From Chloroflexota bacterium (GTDB lineage Bacteria; Chloroflexota; Anaerolineae; Anaerolineales; Villigracilaceae), in assembly GCA_013388855.1 (NCBI GenBank), contig JACAEM010000003.1, forward strand, positions 1-64,000: a DNA stretch of 64,000 nt, written 5' to 3'. Below are positions 9,298 to 16,479 of the stretch, piece by piece; the stretch's first letter is position 1; every line of letters begins with the position of its first letter. Position numbers and translations under genes: made by a program. The notes beneath the pieces are model-generated. The model was not told the origin of the DNA and did not search any database. It was given only the letters and a program-made list of their open reading frames with translations.

Positions 9298-10101
9298 TTA
9301 CCGTTCCACCTTCACCTCAACAATCCGATCCAGCCGAAAATTCCGCTCCGCCTTCCGCAGATGACAATACGCCTGCAAATAGACGTAGTCCGCCAGCCCA
9401 ATCACCTGTTTGGGTGTAATCCAGCGTTCGGTTTCGTTGCCGTCCCCATCCACATAACGGATAAATATACGCTTGTTGCTGTAAATCGCCTCGCCCAGTT
9501 CGGTGGGCAGTTGAATGTCGTCGTTGGGCCAGGCAGGCGAGTTGTAAATGCCGATGTACGCATCGAGCGGATGGTTGAACTGCTTCAACCCATCCATCAT
9601 AGCAAAGAAAATGCCGCGCAATGTGCGGGCATCATCGAGGGCGCGGTGCACGGCGCTCATCGGCACATGGAATGCCTCCGCAATGGAAAGAAGGCTATAC
9701 GAAGGCAGATCATAGAATTCACGCGCCAGTTTCAACGTGTCAATCAGGTTGGGAATTTGCAACTCATGCCCCAGCCGTTTGAACTCGCTGTCCAAAAACT
9801 GAATGTCGAACTGGGCGTTGTGACAAACCACCACCGTATCGCTCAACAACCCCAGCACTTTGGGAGCGACTTGCTCGAACAACGGCGCGGACGTCAAATC
9901 CCGGTCCGACAATCCGTTCGTGGAGGCGGCGCCCGGCGAAAGCGGACGTTCGGGATTCACGAGGGTCTGATACTGTTCCCGGATGCGTTTCCCTTCGCTG
10001 ATCACAATCCCCACTTCGCAGATGCGGTCGCCGAACCAGGGCGAGAGACCGGTGGTCTCCAAATCCAAAAAGGCAAAGCGCGCGCTGGAAATATCGAACA
10101 T
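9298..10101 (-). CDS. DnaQ-like 3'-5' exonuclease fused to a WYL domain
   Basis: A 267-residue two-domain protein. Residues 8-170 are a DEDDh exonuclease: Exo I is FLDLETTG (D13, E15), Exo II CHNAQFD (D99) and Exo III HRALDDA (H152, D157). This part resembles the epsilon subunit of DNA polymerase III and DinG/RNase T-type nucleases. Residues ~200-267 read as a WYL domain: a strand-rich block with IFIRYVDGDG, WITPKQV, YVYLQAYCHLR and NFRLDRI. WYL domains bind nucleic-acid or nucleotide ligands and are common in phage-defence and DNA-damage regulators. TAAAAT lies 7 nt before the ATG and there is no Shine-Dalgarno. It could be a repair nuclease with a ligand-sensing domain; the cellular role is unknown. 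Confidence 0.85.
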   Translation of the reverse strand: MFDISSARFAFLDLETTGLSPWFGDRICEVGIVISEGKRIREQYQTLVNPERPLSPGAASTNGLSDRDLTSAPLFEQVAPKVLGLLSDTVVVCHNAQFDIQFLDSEFKRLGHELQIPNLIDTLKLAREFYDLPSYSLLSIAEAFHVPMSAVHRALDDARTLRGIFFAMMDGLKQFNHPLDAYIGIYNSPAWPNDDIQLPTELGEAIYSNKRIFIRYVDGDGNETERWITPKQVIGLADYVYLQAYCHLRKAERNFRLDRIVEVKVER

Positions 10102-10108
10102 GGGTGCT

Positions 10109-10114
10109 ATTTTA
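10109..10114 (-). promoter_or_regulatory. -10 box (TAAAAT) of the exonuclease-WYL gene, leaderless type
   Basis: TAAAAT on the minus strand, 7 nt before the ATG at 10101, within the 10-bp gap after the S51 peptidase stop and its 3' end. No Shine-Dalgarno is visible. Confidence 0.45.
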
Positions 10115-10825
10115 ACCGATTGTCTGTCCCCCTCCCTCCAGCAGAGTAAACGATGCTCCGCCGGAATGCGTGAACACTCTGCCCGCCCGGTAGATTGTCA
10201 CGTTGCCTGCGCCGTGCACCGTCCATGTATGAACATCACCCTCGTCCAACATGCCGGTCTGTTCGTCAACGCCGAGCAAAATCACATTGGGCATCTCTTC
10301 GGTGAGCCGCGCCGCCCAGGTCTTCCCAAACGTGTTGTGATGCGGCAAGAGGAGCGTATTGGAAATGAGGTTCAATCCTTCGTGGATTTTCCCTTCATAA
10401 GGATCGTAATACCACTGACACATGACCATCGCCCCCGCGCTTGAACCTGCAACCACCGCGCCGCTGTGATACGCCTCCAGCACGGCGCTCCAAGCCAGAC
10501 TGCCCTTCAACGTTTGAGCAAGGTAATGGGGAAAGCCGCCGAGCAGGTAACTCAATTTCGCCTCGCGCAGGGACTTGGCAATGCCCTCGTCGTTTGCGCT
10601 AACACGGTCAACCAGAGGCAGGGAGACCACGTCCCTCGCGCCGATGCTCCGAAACCAGCGGACTCCGTTGTTTCCAGCGTGGATGTGGTTTTGGTCCGGC
10701 GCGGCAGCCGTCGGCAGGATGCGAAGCGGAGCGTCGAATCCACCAGCCAGTTCAAGGGCGCGCAGGTCGGGTTCGCGCATCCGCCCGCCGAATTCCGCTC
10801 CGCCTTCGAGAAGCAAATATCCCAT
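10112..10825 (-). CDS. peptidase S51 / cyanophycinase-like protein (type 1 glutamine amidotransferase-like fold)
   Basis: A 237-residue protein of the S51 class, which holds dipeptidase E and cyanophycinase. The nucleophile motif is GSSAGAM, and LLLEGGAEFGG at the N-terminus and PHHNTF downstream fit the fold. I start it at the ATG at 10825 (MGYLLLEGGAEF); a longer frame exists but adds unlike residues. TACAAT lies 7 nt upstream, so it may be leaderless. The 3' end lies 10 bp from the exonuclease start on the same strand. No cyanophycin synthetase is seen nearby, so the substrate is open. Confidence 0.85.
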   Translation of the reverse strand: MGYLLLEGGAEFGGRMREPDLRALELAGGFDAPLRILPTAAAPDQNHIHAGNNGVRWFRSIGARDVVSLPLVDRVSANDEGIAKSLREAKLSYLLGGFPHYLAQTLKGSLAWSAVLEAYHSGAVVAGSSAGAMVMCQWYYDPYEGKIHEGLNLISNTLLLPHHNTFGKTWAARLTEEMPNVILLGVDEQTGMLDEGDVHTWTVHGAGNVTIYRAGRVFTHSGGASFTLLEGGGQTIG

Positions 10826-10832
10826 GTGGGGG

Positions 10833-10838
10833 ATTGTA
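10833..10838 (-). promoter_or_regulatory. -10 box (TACAAT) of the S51 peptidase gene, leaderless type
   Basis: TACAAT on the minus strand 7 nt before the ATG at 10825. It overlaps the divergent promoter for the diguanylate cyclase (10840-10867), so the two genes share about 70 bp of control region. Confidence 0.5.
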
Positions 10839-10839
10839 A

Positions 10840-10867
10840 TTGATGTCCGAAATGTCCACTGTATAAT
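10840..10867 (+). promoter_or_regulatory. sigma-70-type promoter of the diguanylate cyclase gene
   Basis: TTGATG (10840-10845), a 16-bp spacer and TATAAT (10862-10867). The start codon follows at 10895 with AAGGAG at 10883-10888. Confidence 0.7.
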
Positions 10868-10894
10868 GGAAATATCCCGCCCAAGGAGAATATC

Positions 10895-12313
10895 ATGTCG
10901 AATGAGCATTTTGAGAGTCTTTTTGAATACGCTCCCATCTCGTTGTGGGAGCAGGATTACAGCGGCATCAAAATCTTCCTGGATGAATTACGCGCGAGCG
11001 GCGTCAGCGATCTTGCCCATTATCTCGAAGAACATCCCGACGAAATCGACAAAAGCCTGCAACTCATCAAAGTCAAACGCGTCAACCGCGAGACGCTCCA
11101 TATGTTCGGGGCAAGGAACGAAACAGAACTGCTCGCCAATCTCGATAGGATATTTCGCGATGAGATGCGCGCGCACTGGCGTTCGGAGTTGATGGCATTG
11201 TGGAACGGTGAGAACCAGTGGTCCGGCGACGGGATCAACTACCGGCTGGATGGCGAAGCGCTCCACATCCGCCTGCACTGGCGTATTTTGCCTGAATGCG
11301 AGACCAATTGGGAGTGCGTGCTGGTGTCCATCGAAAACATCACTGCGTTGAAAAAAGCAGAACAGCGGTTTCGGAATCTGTTCGAACATGCGCCAATCTC
11401 GTTGTGGGAGGAGGATTACGCCGCGCTGAAACAGGAATTCGACCGCCTGCACACGCAGGGGGTGACGGACTTGAAATCGTATCTCACGCGGAACCCGGAG
11501 CTGGTGAACCGTTTCATGGGCATGATCCGCGTCCTGGACGTGAACCGCAAAACGCTTGAATTGTTTGGCGCCAAAAACAAGGAAACCCTGCTCACGAATC
11601 TCGACAAGGTATTCCGAGATGAAATGAGCGCTCACTTTGCCGGCGAACTGGTGGACATGTGGAACGGAAAGACCCACTATGAACGCGAAGGTATCAATTA
11701 CTCGCTTTCCGGCGATCCGGTGAACGTGCATTTACACTGGAAGTTGATGCCGGGACACGAACACGACTTCAGCTGGGTGCTGGTAGCCTTGCAGGATATC
11801 ACTGCCCGCAAAAAGGCGGAGGAATACCTGCGGTACCTCGGCACGCACGATGTGATGACAGGATTGTACAACCGCGCCTTTTTCGACGAAACCTTGAAAC
11901 GCCTCGAAAGCGAACGCCGCGACCCGATCAGTGTAATCATTATCGATTTGAATAATTTAAAAACGACGAACGACCGTTACGGTCATCAGGTGGGCGACCA
12001 GTTGATCCGCCGCACCGGAGAGGTGCTCAAAGCCAGCCTCGAGGATGAGTATCTGGCAGCGCGCATCGGCGGCGACGAATTCATCCTCATCCTGCCGAAT
12101 ACCAACGCGCAGACGGCAAATGCCATTATGGAACGCGTGGAATCGCTGGTGCGAATGAACAACAAGTATTATCGTGAACCCGAGTTGAGTCTTTCCCTTG
12201 GGACGGCAACCAGCGAGCCGGGGTTATCGCTCGAAAAAATGATCAGTGTGGCGGATGACGCCATGTACAAATACAAGGGGCAATACTATCGCCGCCGCAA
12301 AGAGGACCAGTAG
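10895..12313 (+). CDS. diguanylate cyclase with two PAS-like sensor domains
   Basis: A 472-residue soluble protein. Two near-identical PAS-like domains (about residues 1-150 and 155-305) each begin FE(Y/H)APISLWE(Q/E)DY and end in a short helix linker (KKAEQRF, KKAEEYL). A GGDEF domain follows from ~310, with RIGGDEF as the active-site loop and DLNNLKTTNDRYGH as substrate helix. It should make cyclic di-GMP. The RxxD inhibitory site normally just before GGDEF is not seen, so product inhibition may be missing. No membrane segment or signal peptide. AAGGAG precedes the ATG by 6 nt. The 3' end meets the NUDIX gene tail to tail, 5 bp apart. Confidence 0.93.
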   Translation: MSNEHFESLFEYAPISLWEQDYSGIKIFLDELRASGVSDLAHYLEEHPDEIDKSLQLIKVKRVNRETLHMFGARNETELLANLDRIFRDEMRAHWRSELMALWNGENQWSGDGINYRLDGEALHIRLHWRILPECETNWECVLVSIENITALKKAEQRFRNLFEHAPISLWEEDYAALKQEFDRLHTQGVTDLKSYLTRNPELVNRFMGMIRVLDVNRKTLELFGAKNKETLLTNLDKVFRDEMSAHFAGELVDMWNGKTHYEREGINYSLSGDPVNVHLHWKLMPGHEHDFSWVLVALQDITARKKAEEYLRYLGTHDVMTGLYNRAFFDETLKRLESERRDPISVIIIDLNNLKTTNDRYGHQVGDQLIRRTGEVLKASLEDEYLAARIGGDEFILILPNTNAQTANAIMERVESLVRMNNKYYREPELSLSLGTATSEPGLSLEKMISVADDAMYKYKGQYYRRRKEDQ

Positions 12314-12318
12314 CACGG

Positions 12319-12747
12319 CTACCATCCAAATTCGTCAAAGCGAATGCCGTTCAAATGATTTGCGATGCACCGTCTCACATATTCCACTGTGTTTTCCGGC
12401 AGTTGCTCGATATGTACCCAGCGTAAATCGTCGCATTTTTCAGGTTCCGCGTTGAAGGGTTCACCCTCCCATTTGCGAACCTGAACAAAGAAGTCGACGC
12501 GTTCATCATCTTCGATGCGGTGCATGACCGTGGAGAAAGACAGATCCTCCGCTGCGATCCGGACCCCGACCTCTTCTTCCGCTTCCCGAACTGCCGCCTG
12601 CAGGACAGTTTCTCCGCCATCCAGATGCCCCGCTGGGACGCTGTACTGTCCATCGGCGTAACCGGTGTTGAATCGTCGCAGCATCAGGAGCTGATTTCCG
12701 CGAAAGAAAAACAAGTGAACGGTCACAGGAAAACGAGCGCGGCTCAT
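12319..12747 (-). CDS. NUDIX hydrolase
   Basis: A ~142-residue NUDIX protein that would cleave a nucleoside diphosphate linked to another group. The Nudix box is complete: G-HLDGG-E-TVLQAAV-RE-AE-EE-V-G. The chosen ATG at 12747 overlaps the adenosine deaminase stop as ATGA, and GGGAG lies 11 nt upstream. An ATG at 12765 would add six residues. Coupling with adenosine deaminase hints at nucleotide clean-up, but NUDIX substrates cannot be read from sequence. Confidence 0.9.
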   Translation of the reverse strand: MSRARFPVTVHLFFFRGNQLLMLRRFNTGYADGQYSVPAGHLDGGETVLQAAVREAEEEVGVRIAAEDLSFSTVMHRIEDDERVDFFVQVRKWEGEPFNAEPEKCDDLRWVHIEQLPENTVEYVRRCIANHLNGIRFDEFGW

Positions 12748-13757
12748 AAAAAATATTTCTCCCATATCCGTTTCTTCTTCTCTTCCGCAATGAACGAGGC
12801 TTCATAGGCAAAACGATTGCACATGGCGATATTTTCCATGCTCATGCCAAGCACTTCGTGTGCAATGCGATATTCATTGTTGAGGTTGGTTTCCAGCACT
12901 TCGGGGTCATCAGAGTTGATTGTCACTTTTACGCCCAGGTCAAATAATCTCTTGAGCGGATGCTCCTCGATGGTTCGCACGGAGTTGGTCAGGTAATTAC
13001 TCCACGGGTTCACTTCCAGCGTGATATTGCGTTCCTTGATAAGTCCCACCGCTCGCATATCTTCAATGGAATGAATGCCATGCCCGATACGGTCCGGTCG
13101 GAAGGTGTTGATCGTATCGATCACTGCTGAAGCGGGCGTATCCTCCCCGGAATGGACTGTCACTTTCAGTCCCGCCTCTTTTGCTTTGCGCATCGGTTTC
13201 ACAAAATCACTCATTGGGTGAAGGAGTTCACCATCCGCCAGATCAACCCCAAGGATATGTTCACGATGACGGATCGCCCAATCCACAGTCTTGACGCATG
13301 AGTCCGCACCCATACCGCGTGAGGTGATGGCGATATAGCCAATCGCCATGTCGAATTCCTGCTCGGCCCGAACCTGGGCGCGCAACAGACCATCGAGGCA
13401 GGCATCCCAATCCAGGTTGTGTCCGTGGAAAGCCCAATCGGGCGAAAAACGGACCTCGAAAAGTCTGATGTTTTGTTTTGCCGCGTCTTCGAACAACTCC
13501 CATGCGATCCGTTCGACGATTTCCGGGGAGGTGATACTATCCTGGAAAATACCAAATGCCTCAAGCACGGTTTCCAGATCCCGCATCTGGTCATGGACTT
13601 TGACGTGCCTGTCCAATTCGCTGACTTCATAAGCGGGCAATTTCAAGTCGTATTCTTTGGCAATATCGATGATCGTCTGTGTGCGAATCGAGCCTTCGAG
13701 ATGGATATGAATTTCGGTCTTGGGAATGGAGTTGTATGTCGGGTCGAAGTTTTTCAT
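12744..13757 (-). CDS. add: adenosine deaminase
   Basis: A 337-residue amidohydrolase that converts adenosine (or deoxyadenosine) to inosine in purine salvage. Zinc and catalytic motifs are in order: HIHLEGS near the N-terminus, VTVHSGED in the middle (HAGE in many members), RIGHGIHS, and INSDDPEVL near the C-terminus. The ATG is preceded by AGGCAGG. Its stop overlaps the NUDIX start by 4 nt. Adenine deaminase is a close relative, but the HIHLEGS start and the length favour adenosine deaminase. Confidence 0.88.
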   Translation of the reverse strand: MKNFDPTYNSIPKTEIHIHLEGSIRTQTIIDIAKEYDLKLPAYEVSELDRHVKVHDQMRDLETVLEAFGIFQDSITSPEIVERIAWELFEDAAKQNIRLFEVRFSPDWAFHGHNLDWDACLDGLLRAQVRAEQEFDMAIGYIAITSRGMGADSCVKTVDWAIRHREHILGVDLADGELLHPMSDFVKPMRKAKEAGLKVTVHSGEDTPASAVIDTINTFRPDRIGHGIHSIEDMRAVGLIKERNITLEVNPWSNYLTNSVRTIEEHPLKRLFDLGVKVTINSDDPEVLETNLNNEYRIAHEVLGMSMENIAMCNRFAYEASFIAEEKKKRIWEKYFL

Positions 13758-13914
13758 GGAAACCTGCCTGATCCTTTGATTTTACACGTGTGAAAGAAAC
13801 ATTATTCGAAAAAGTCCATCCATTTGCCGACCTATGAGGTCAATGACAGCTACACGATTGTCAGGGCGTAGTCTTATGAAATTTTCAGACAGACATTGGC
13901 ACAAATTCTGAATC

Positions 13915-13942
13915 AAAAAGACTGACGAGCGTCAGCCTTTTT
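13915..13942 (-). terminator. terminator of the split-barrel reductase gene
   Basis: CTGAC-GAGC-GTCAG hairpin (13922-13935) that includes the TGA stop of the 13932 gene. On the minus strand it is followed by CTTTTTG; on the plus strand by CCTTTTTTG, so it may work both ways. Confidence 0.65.
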
Positions 13943-14333
13943 TGTTTGCCAGGGATTCCAAGTCAATACCCACGACCAGCGCGGTCCGCGCCCAGTGGCT
14001 GAAGGAACGTCCCACACGCCACTGTTCATATTTAGTTGCCAACATCCTGCGCGCCTTCATTTCCTCCTGTTCGTCGGTCACAAATCGCGCCGTTCCATTG
14101 AAATTCTTCTTTGCAATGCGGACTTTGACCTTTGGAGTTTTCACCAGGTTTTTGACCCAATCCGATTTTTCTCTGCCCTCGGAAAGCAAATAGATGGTGT
14201 GATTATCGAGTCCAAACCAGATTTCGATCTCGTGCGGCTTCCCGCTGACGCGTCCGGTGGTGGTCAGGTAGCAGTATTCCTCTTTTGCCAGACGGTTGAG
14301 GGTCGTTTCTTTGACAGGAGCAGGGTCATTCAT
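13932..14333 (-). CDS. flavin/F420 split-barrel oxidoreductase (nitroreductase/quinone reductase-like)
   Basis: A 133-residue split beta-barrel protein of the PPOX/deazaflavin-dependent reductase superfamily. The stretch EYCYLTTTGRVSGKPHEIEI, with KVKVRI about 50 residues on, is typical. Such proteins bind F420 or FMN and reduce small molecules. The ATG at 14333 has AAAGGTG about 7 nt upstream and overlaps the previous stop by 8 nt (ATGAATGA). An upstream ATG at 14354 has no ribosome site. Cofactor and substrate are unknown. Confidence 0.82.
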   Translation of the reverse strand: MNDPAPVKETTLNRLAKEEYCYLTTTGRVSGKPHEIEIWFGLDNHTIYLLSEGREKSDWVKNLVKTPKVKVRIAKKNFNGTARFVTDEQEEMKARRMLATKYEQWRVGRSFSHWARTALVVGIDLESLANKKG

Positions 14334-14895
14334 TTTCCGCACCTTTCGGTTCATTGGAAAGGAAATAGGTTTGCGCGGGGAGCAACTGGTGTTTGCGGGT
14401 GTTTGTGGTGTGTGTGGTGGTACAGCGTGAGCGCGCCAGCCGTTTGATCAGGGCGGAATCGTACAGGATGATGGTCTTGTCTGTCACGGCCTCGATCACC
14501 GTCCAATGATCATGGAAGCCCTGCAATCCCAGGATGATGGCACGACCGGGCGTCCCGTCCAGAAAAGCCTGCATCGAGTTCCAGAACGTGGTCAGATCGG
14601 GGTTCGGAACGCCTCGCCAAGGGATTTCCACACTCGAAATGCGCTGTTTACCGACCACCTTGTCGAGGATCATGAGCATTTGGGTGTGGATGATGCCGCC
14701 GATCAGCACCTTGCTCAACAGTCTGCGCCGGGAGAGGAAATGGACCAGATCGTCGAATAACTGCTGGGTTTCGTCGTCTGAGGAGCGGTTGATGATCCGT
14801 TCGGCGTTGATGATGCTGTAGAGTCCGCACAGGGAGTCGAGTCCGCCCTGTTGGAACGGAAGCAGCCCCGTGCTGTGGCGTGAAGCGTAGGTCAT
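14326..14895 (-). CDS. papain-like (C39-like) cysteine peptidase-fold protein, function unknown
   Basis: A 189-residue protein with the layout of a papain-fold enzyme: a cysteine in LDSLCGLYSIINA near residue 24, a histidine in HDHWTVIEA and an acidic residue in ILYDS. This is the Cys-His-Asp order of C39-like peptidases. No signal peptide or second domain. The chosen ATG at 14895 has TACAAT 6 nt upstream and no ribosome site, so a leaderless mRNA is likely; a longer frame up to 15069 has no family support. It overlaps the reductase gene by 8 nt. Which protein it cuts, if any, is not known. Confidence 0.65.
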   Translation of the reverse strand: MTYASRHSTGLLPFQQGGLDSLCGLYSIINAERIINRSSDDETQQLFDDLVHFLSRRRLLSKVLIGGIIHTQMLMILDKVVGKQRISSVEIPWRGVPNPDLTTFWNSMQAFLDGTPGRAIILGLQGFHDHWTVIEAVTDKTIILYDSALIKRLARSRCTTTHTTNTRKHQLLPAQTYFLSNEPKGAENE

Positions 14896-14901
14896 GGGGC
14901 A

Positions 14902-14907
14902 ATTGTA
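14902..14907 (-). promoter_or_regulatory. -10 box (TACAAT) of the papain-like gene, leaderless type
   Basis: TACAAT on the minus strand, 6 nt before the chosen ATG at 14895. Confidence 0.4.
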
Positions 14908-15012
14908 CTCAGAATCCCGGCGCGGCTGGAACGATGAATCCGCCCTGGACATGAGACCGCCCGGGAAAACCTTACAGTTCCCCACGTCATGGAAAAACAG
15001 TTCATTTGTCAT

Positions 15013-15041
15013 TTGCGCAAGAACGGAAAATTGTGTAAGAT
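15013..15041 (+). promoter_or_regulatory. promoter of the aminotransferase leader
   Basis: TTGCGC (15013-15018), a 17-bp spacer and TAAGAT (15036-15041). Transcription would start close to the leader-peptide ATG at 15051. Confidence 0.45.
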
Positions 15042-15050
15042 AAAGGTGCC

Positions 15051-15113
15051 ATGATACAAGTTCTGGCAATCATCCTTCGTGACATGCTCATGTCAAGGAG
15101 TCAGCGAGCCTGA
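15051..15113 (+). CDS. candidate leader peptide (20 aa) of an attenuator
   Basis: A 20-codon ORF beginning MIQVLAIILRDMLMSRSQRA. The first nine residues include three Ile, two Leu and one Val. AAAGGTG precedes the ATG. Its stop codon lies within the 5' arm of the terminator hairpin at 15108-15137. This geometry is that of a ribosome-controlled attenuator. No homology is claimed. Confidence 0.4.
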   Translation: MIQVLAIILRDMLMSRSQRA

Positions 15114-15144
15114 CGGGTACCCATGTACCTGCCGGGCTTTTTTT
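15108..15144 (+). terminator. leader terminator (probable attenuator) before the aminotransferase
   Basis: The arm at 15108-15120 pairs imperfectly with 15125-15137 around a CCAT loop; the inner GGTAC/GTACC is perfect. Seven T follow. An alternative hairpin GTCAG(15100-15104)-CGAGC-CTGAC(15110-15114) uses part of the same 5' arm, so the two structures exclude each other. Confidence 0.5.
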
Positions 15145-15167
15145 ATCCCATCCAAAGGAGTTAGAGA

Positions 15168-16397
15168 ATGCAAACACCCTGGGAATATCGCTACGCCCAT
15201 CGCATGCAGAACATGAAGAGTTCGGTCATCCGGGAATTGCTCAAATTGACCGAGCAGCCGGATATTATCTCGTTTGGAGGCGGGCTGCCCGCCCCGGAGG
15301 TCTTTCCGCTCAAGCAGTTCCAGGAAGCCTGCAATTATGTGCTGGAAAATTTCGGACCTCAATCCCTGCAATACAGCACGACCGAAGGCTATCGCCCCCT
15401 GCGCGAGATGATTGCACGGCATACTGCCCGTTACAGCGTGGAGGTGACTGCGGATAACATTCTGATCACGTCCGGCTCACAGCAGGCGCTGGATTTCATC
15501 GGACGGCTGTTCCTGAACCGCGGCGATTATATTGTGGTCGAGTCGCCCACCTACCTGGGCGCCTTGCAGGCGTGGAATTCCTACGGCGCGCAGTATATCC
15601 CGGTGCGCGCAGATGAAGATGGGATGGTGGTGGATGAGTTGGAGGCGGCACTTCGCATTGGACCGAAGTTCATCTATGTGCTGCCGAACTTCCAGAACCC
15701 AAGCGGCTCGACCCTCAGTCTCGAGCGGCGCAAGAAACTGGTCGAATTGGCGGACAAATACGGAGTGCCGATCGTGGAGGACGACCCGTACGGGCAGTTG
15801 CGCTACGAGGGCGAACACATCCCCTCGGTTGTTTCGCTGGATAGCGAGTATCGCGGACCCAATGGCGGGCACTACTCCGGCAATGTGATCTATCTGAGCA
15901 CCTTCTCGAAATTGCTCGCGCCAGGTTTGCGGCTGGCGTGGGTGATCGCGCCTCCTGAAGTAATCCGCAAACTCGTCATGACCAAACAAGCCGCGGATCT
16001 GCATACCGCCTCATTCAACCAGTATGTCGCCTACGAAGTGGCGAAAGGCGGCTTCCTTGACGAGCACGTCAAAACGATTCGCGCCACCTACAAGGAACGC
16101 CGCGATGTGATGATCGAAATGATGGAGGAGGTGTTCCCCGCCGGGATGCGGTGGAGTCATCCAAAGGGCGGCATGTTCCTGTGGGGCATCATGCCGAATG
16201 AGATGGATGCGGCGGAAGTGCTCAAGCGCGCGGTCGAAAAGAAGGTGGCGTTCGTGCCAGGCGAGGCGTTCCATGCCACCGGCGGCGGGAAGAACACCAT
16301 GCGGCTTAACTTCTCCTATTCCTCGCCGGATACGATCCGCGAGGGAATCGCACGACTGGGCGAAACGCTGAAGGAACTGATGGTAGAAAGAGTGTGA
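15168..16397 (+). CDS. PLP-dependent class I aminotransferase, 2-aminoadipate aminotransferase/LysN-like
   Basis: A 409-residue fold-type I aminotransferase. It has SGGG-like N-terminal FGGGLPAPEVFP, the substrate loop NFQNPSG, EDDPYG, and the PLP lysine in STFSKLLAPGLRLAW. This pattern matches the LysN/Kat-type group, which acts on 2-aminoadipate, leucine and aromatic amino acids. CAAAGGAGTTAGAG precedes the ATG. The leader upstream has a branched-chain-rich peptide ORF and terminator, which points to amino-acid control. It is monocistronic, and its 3' end faces the malic enzyme gene. Exact amino donor is not certain. Confidence 0.85.
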   Translation: MQTPWEYRYAHRMQNMKSSVIRELLKLTEQPDIISFGGGLPAPEVFPLKQFQEACNYVLENFGPQSLQYSTTEGYRPLREMIARHTARYSVEVTADNILITSGSQQALDFIGRLFLNRGDYIVVESPTYLGALQAWNSYGAQYIPVRADEDGMVVDELEAALRIGPKFIYVLPNFQNPSGSTLSLERRKKLVELADKYGVPIVEDDPYGQLRYEGEHIPSVVSLDSEYRGPNGGHYSGNVIYLSTFSKLLAPGLRLAWVIAPPEVIRKLVMTKQAADLHTASFNQYVAYEVAKGGFLDEHVKTIRATYKERRDVMIEMMEEVFPAGMRWSHPKGGMFLWGIMPNEMDAAEVLKRAVEKKVAFVPGEAFHATGGGKNTMRLNFSYSSPDTIREGIARLGETLKELMVERV

Positions 16398-16440
16398 AAC
16401 CTTCGCCGCGAATAGAATCCAAAATTTGCGGTTGATGATG

Positions 16441-16475
16441 CAAAGAAACAGGGACGACCCTGATGGTCGTCCCTG
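16441..16475 (-). terminator. terminator of the malic enzyme gene
   Basis: A perfect 11-bp stem, CAGGGACGACC/GGTCGTCCCTG, with a 5-nt loop. On the minus strand TTTCTTTG follows. It lies between two convergent genes and may serve both. Confidence 0.75.
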
Positions 16476-16479
16476 CCAT

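Noticed and set aside
10112-10825. Cyanophycin metabolism
   Set aside because: The S51 fold alone does not show it, and no cyanophycin synthetase is in the window.
13758-13914. Possible small gene or RNA upstream of adenosine deaminase
   Set aside because: No coding frame with a ribosome site and no stable fold beyond the terminator; left as plain intergenic sequence.
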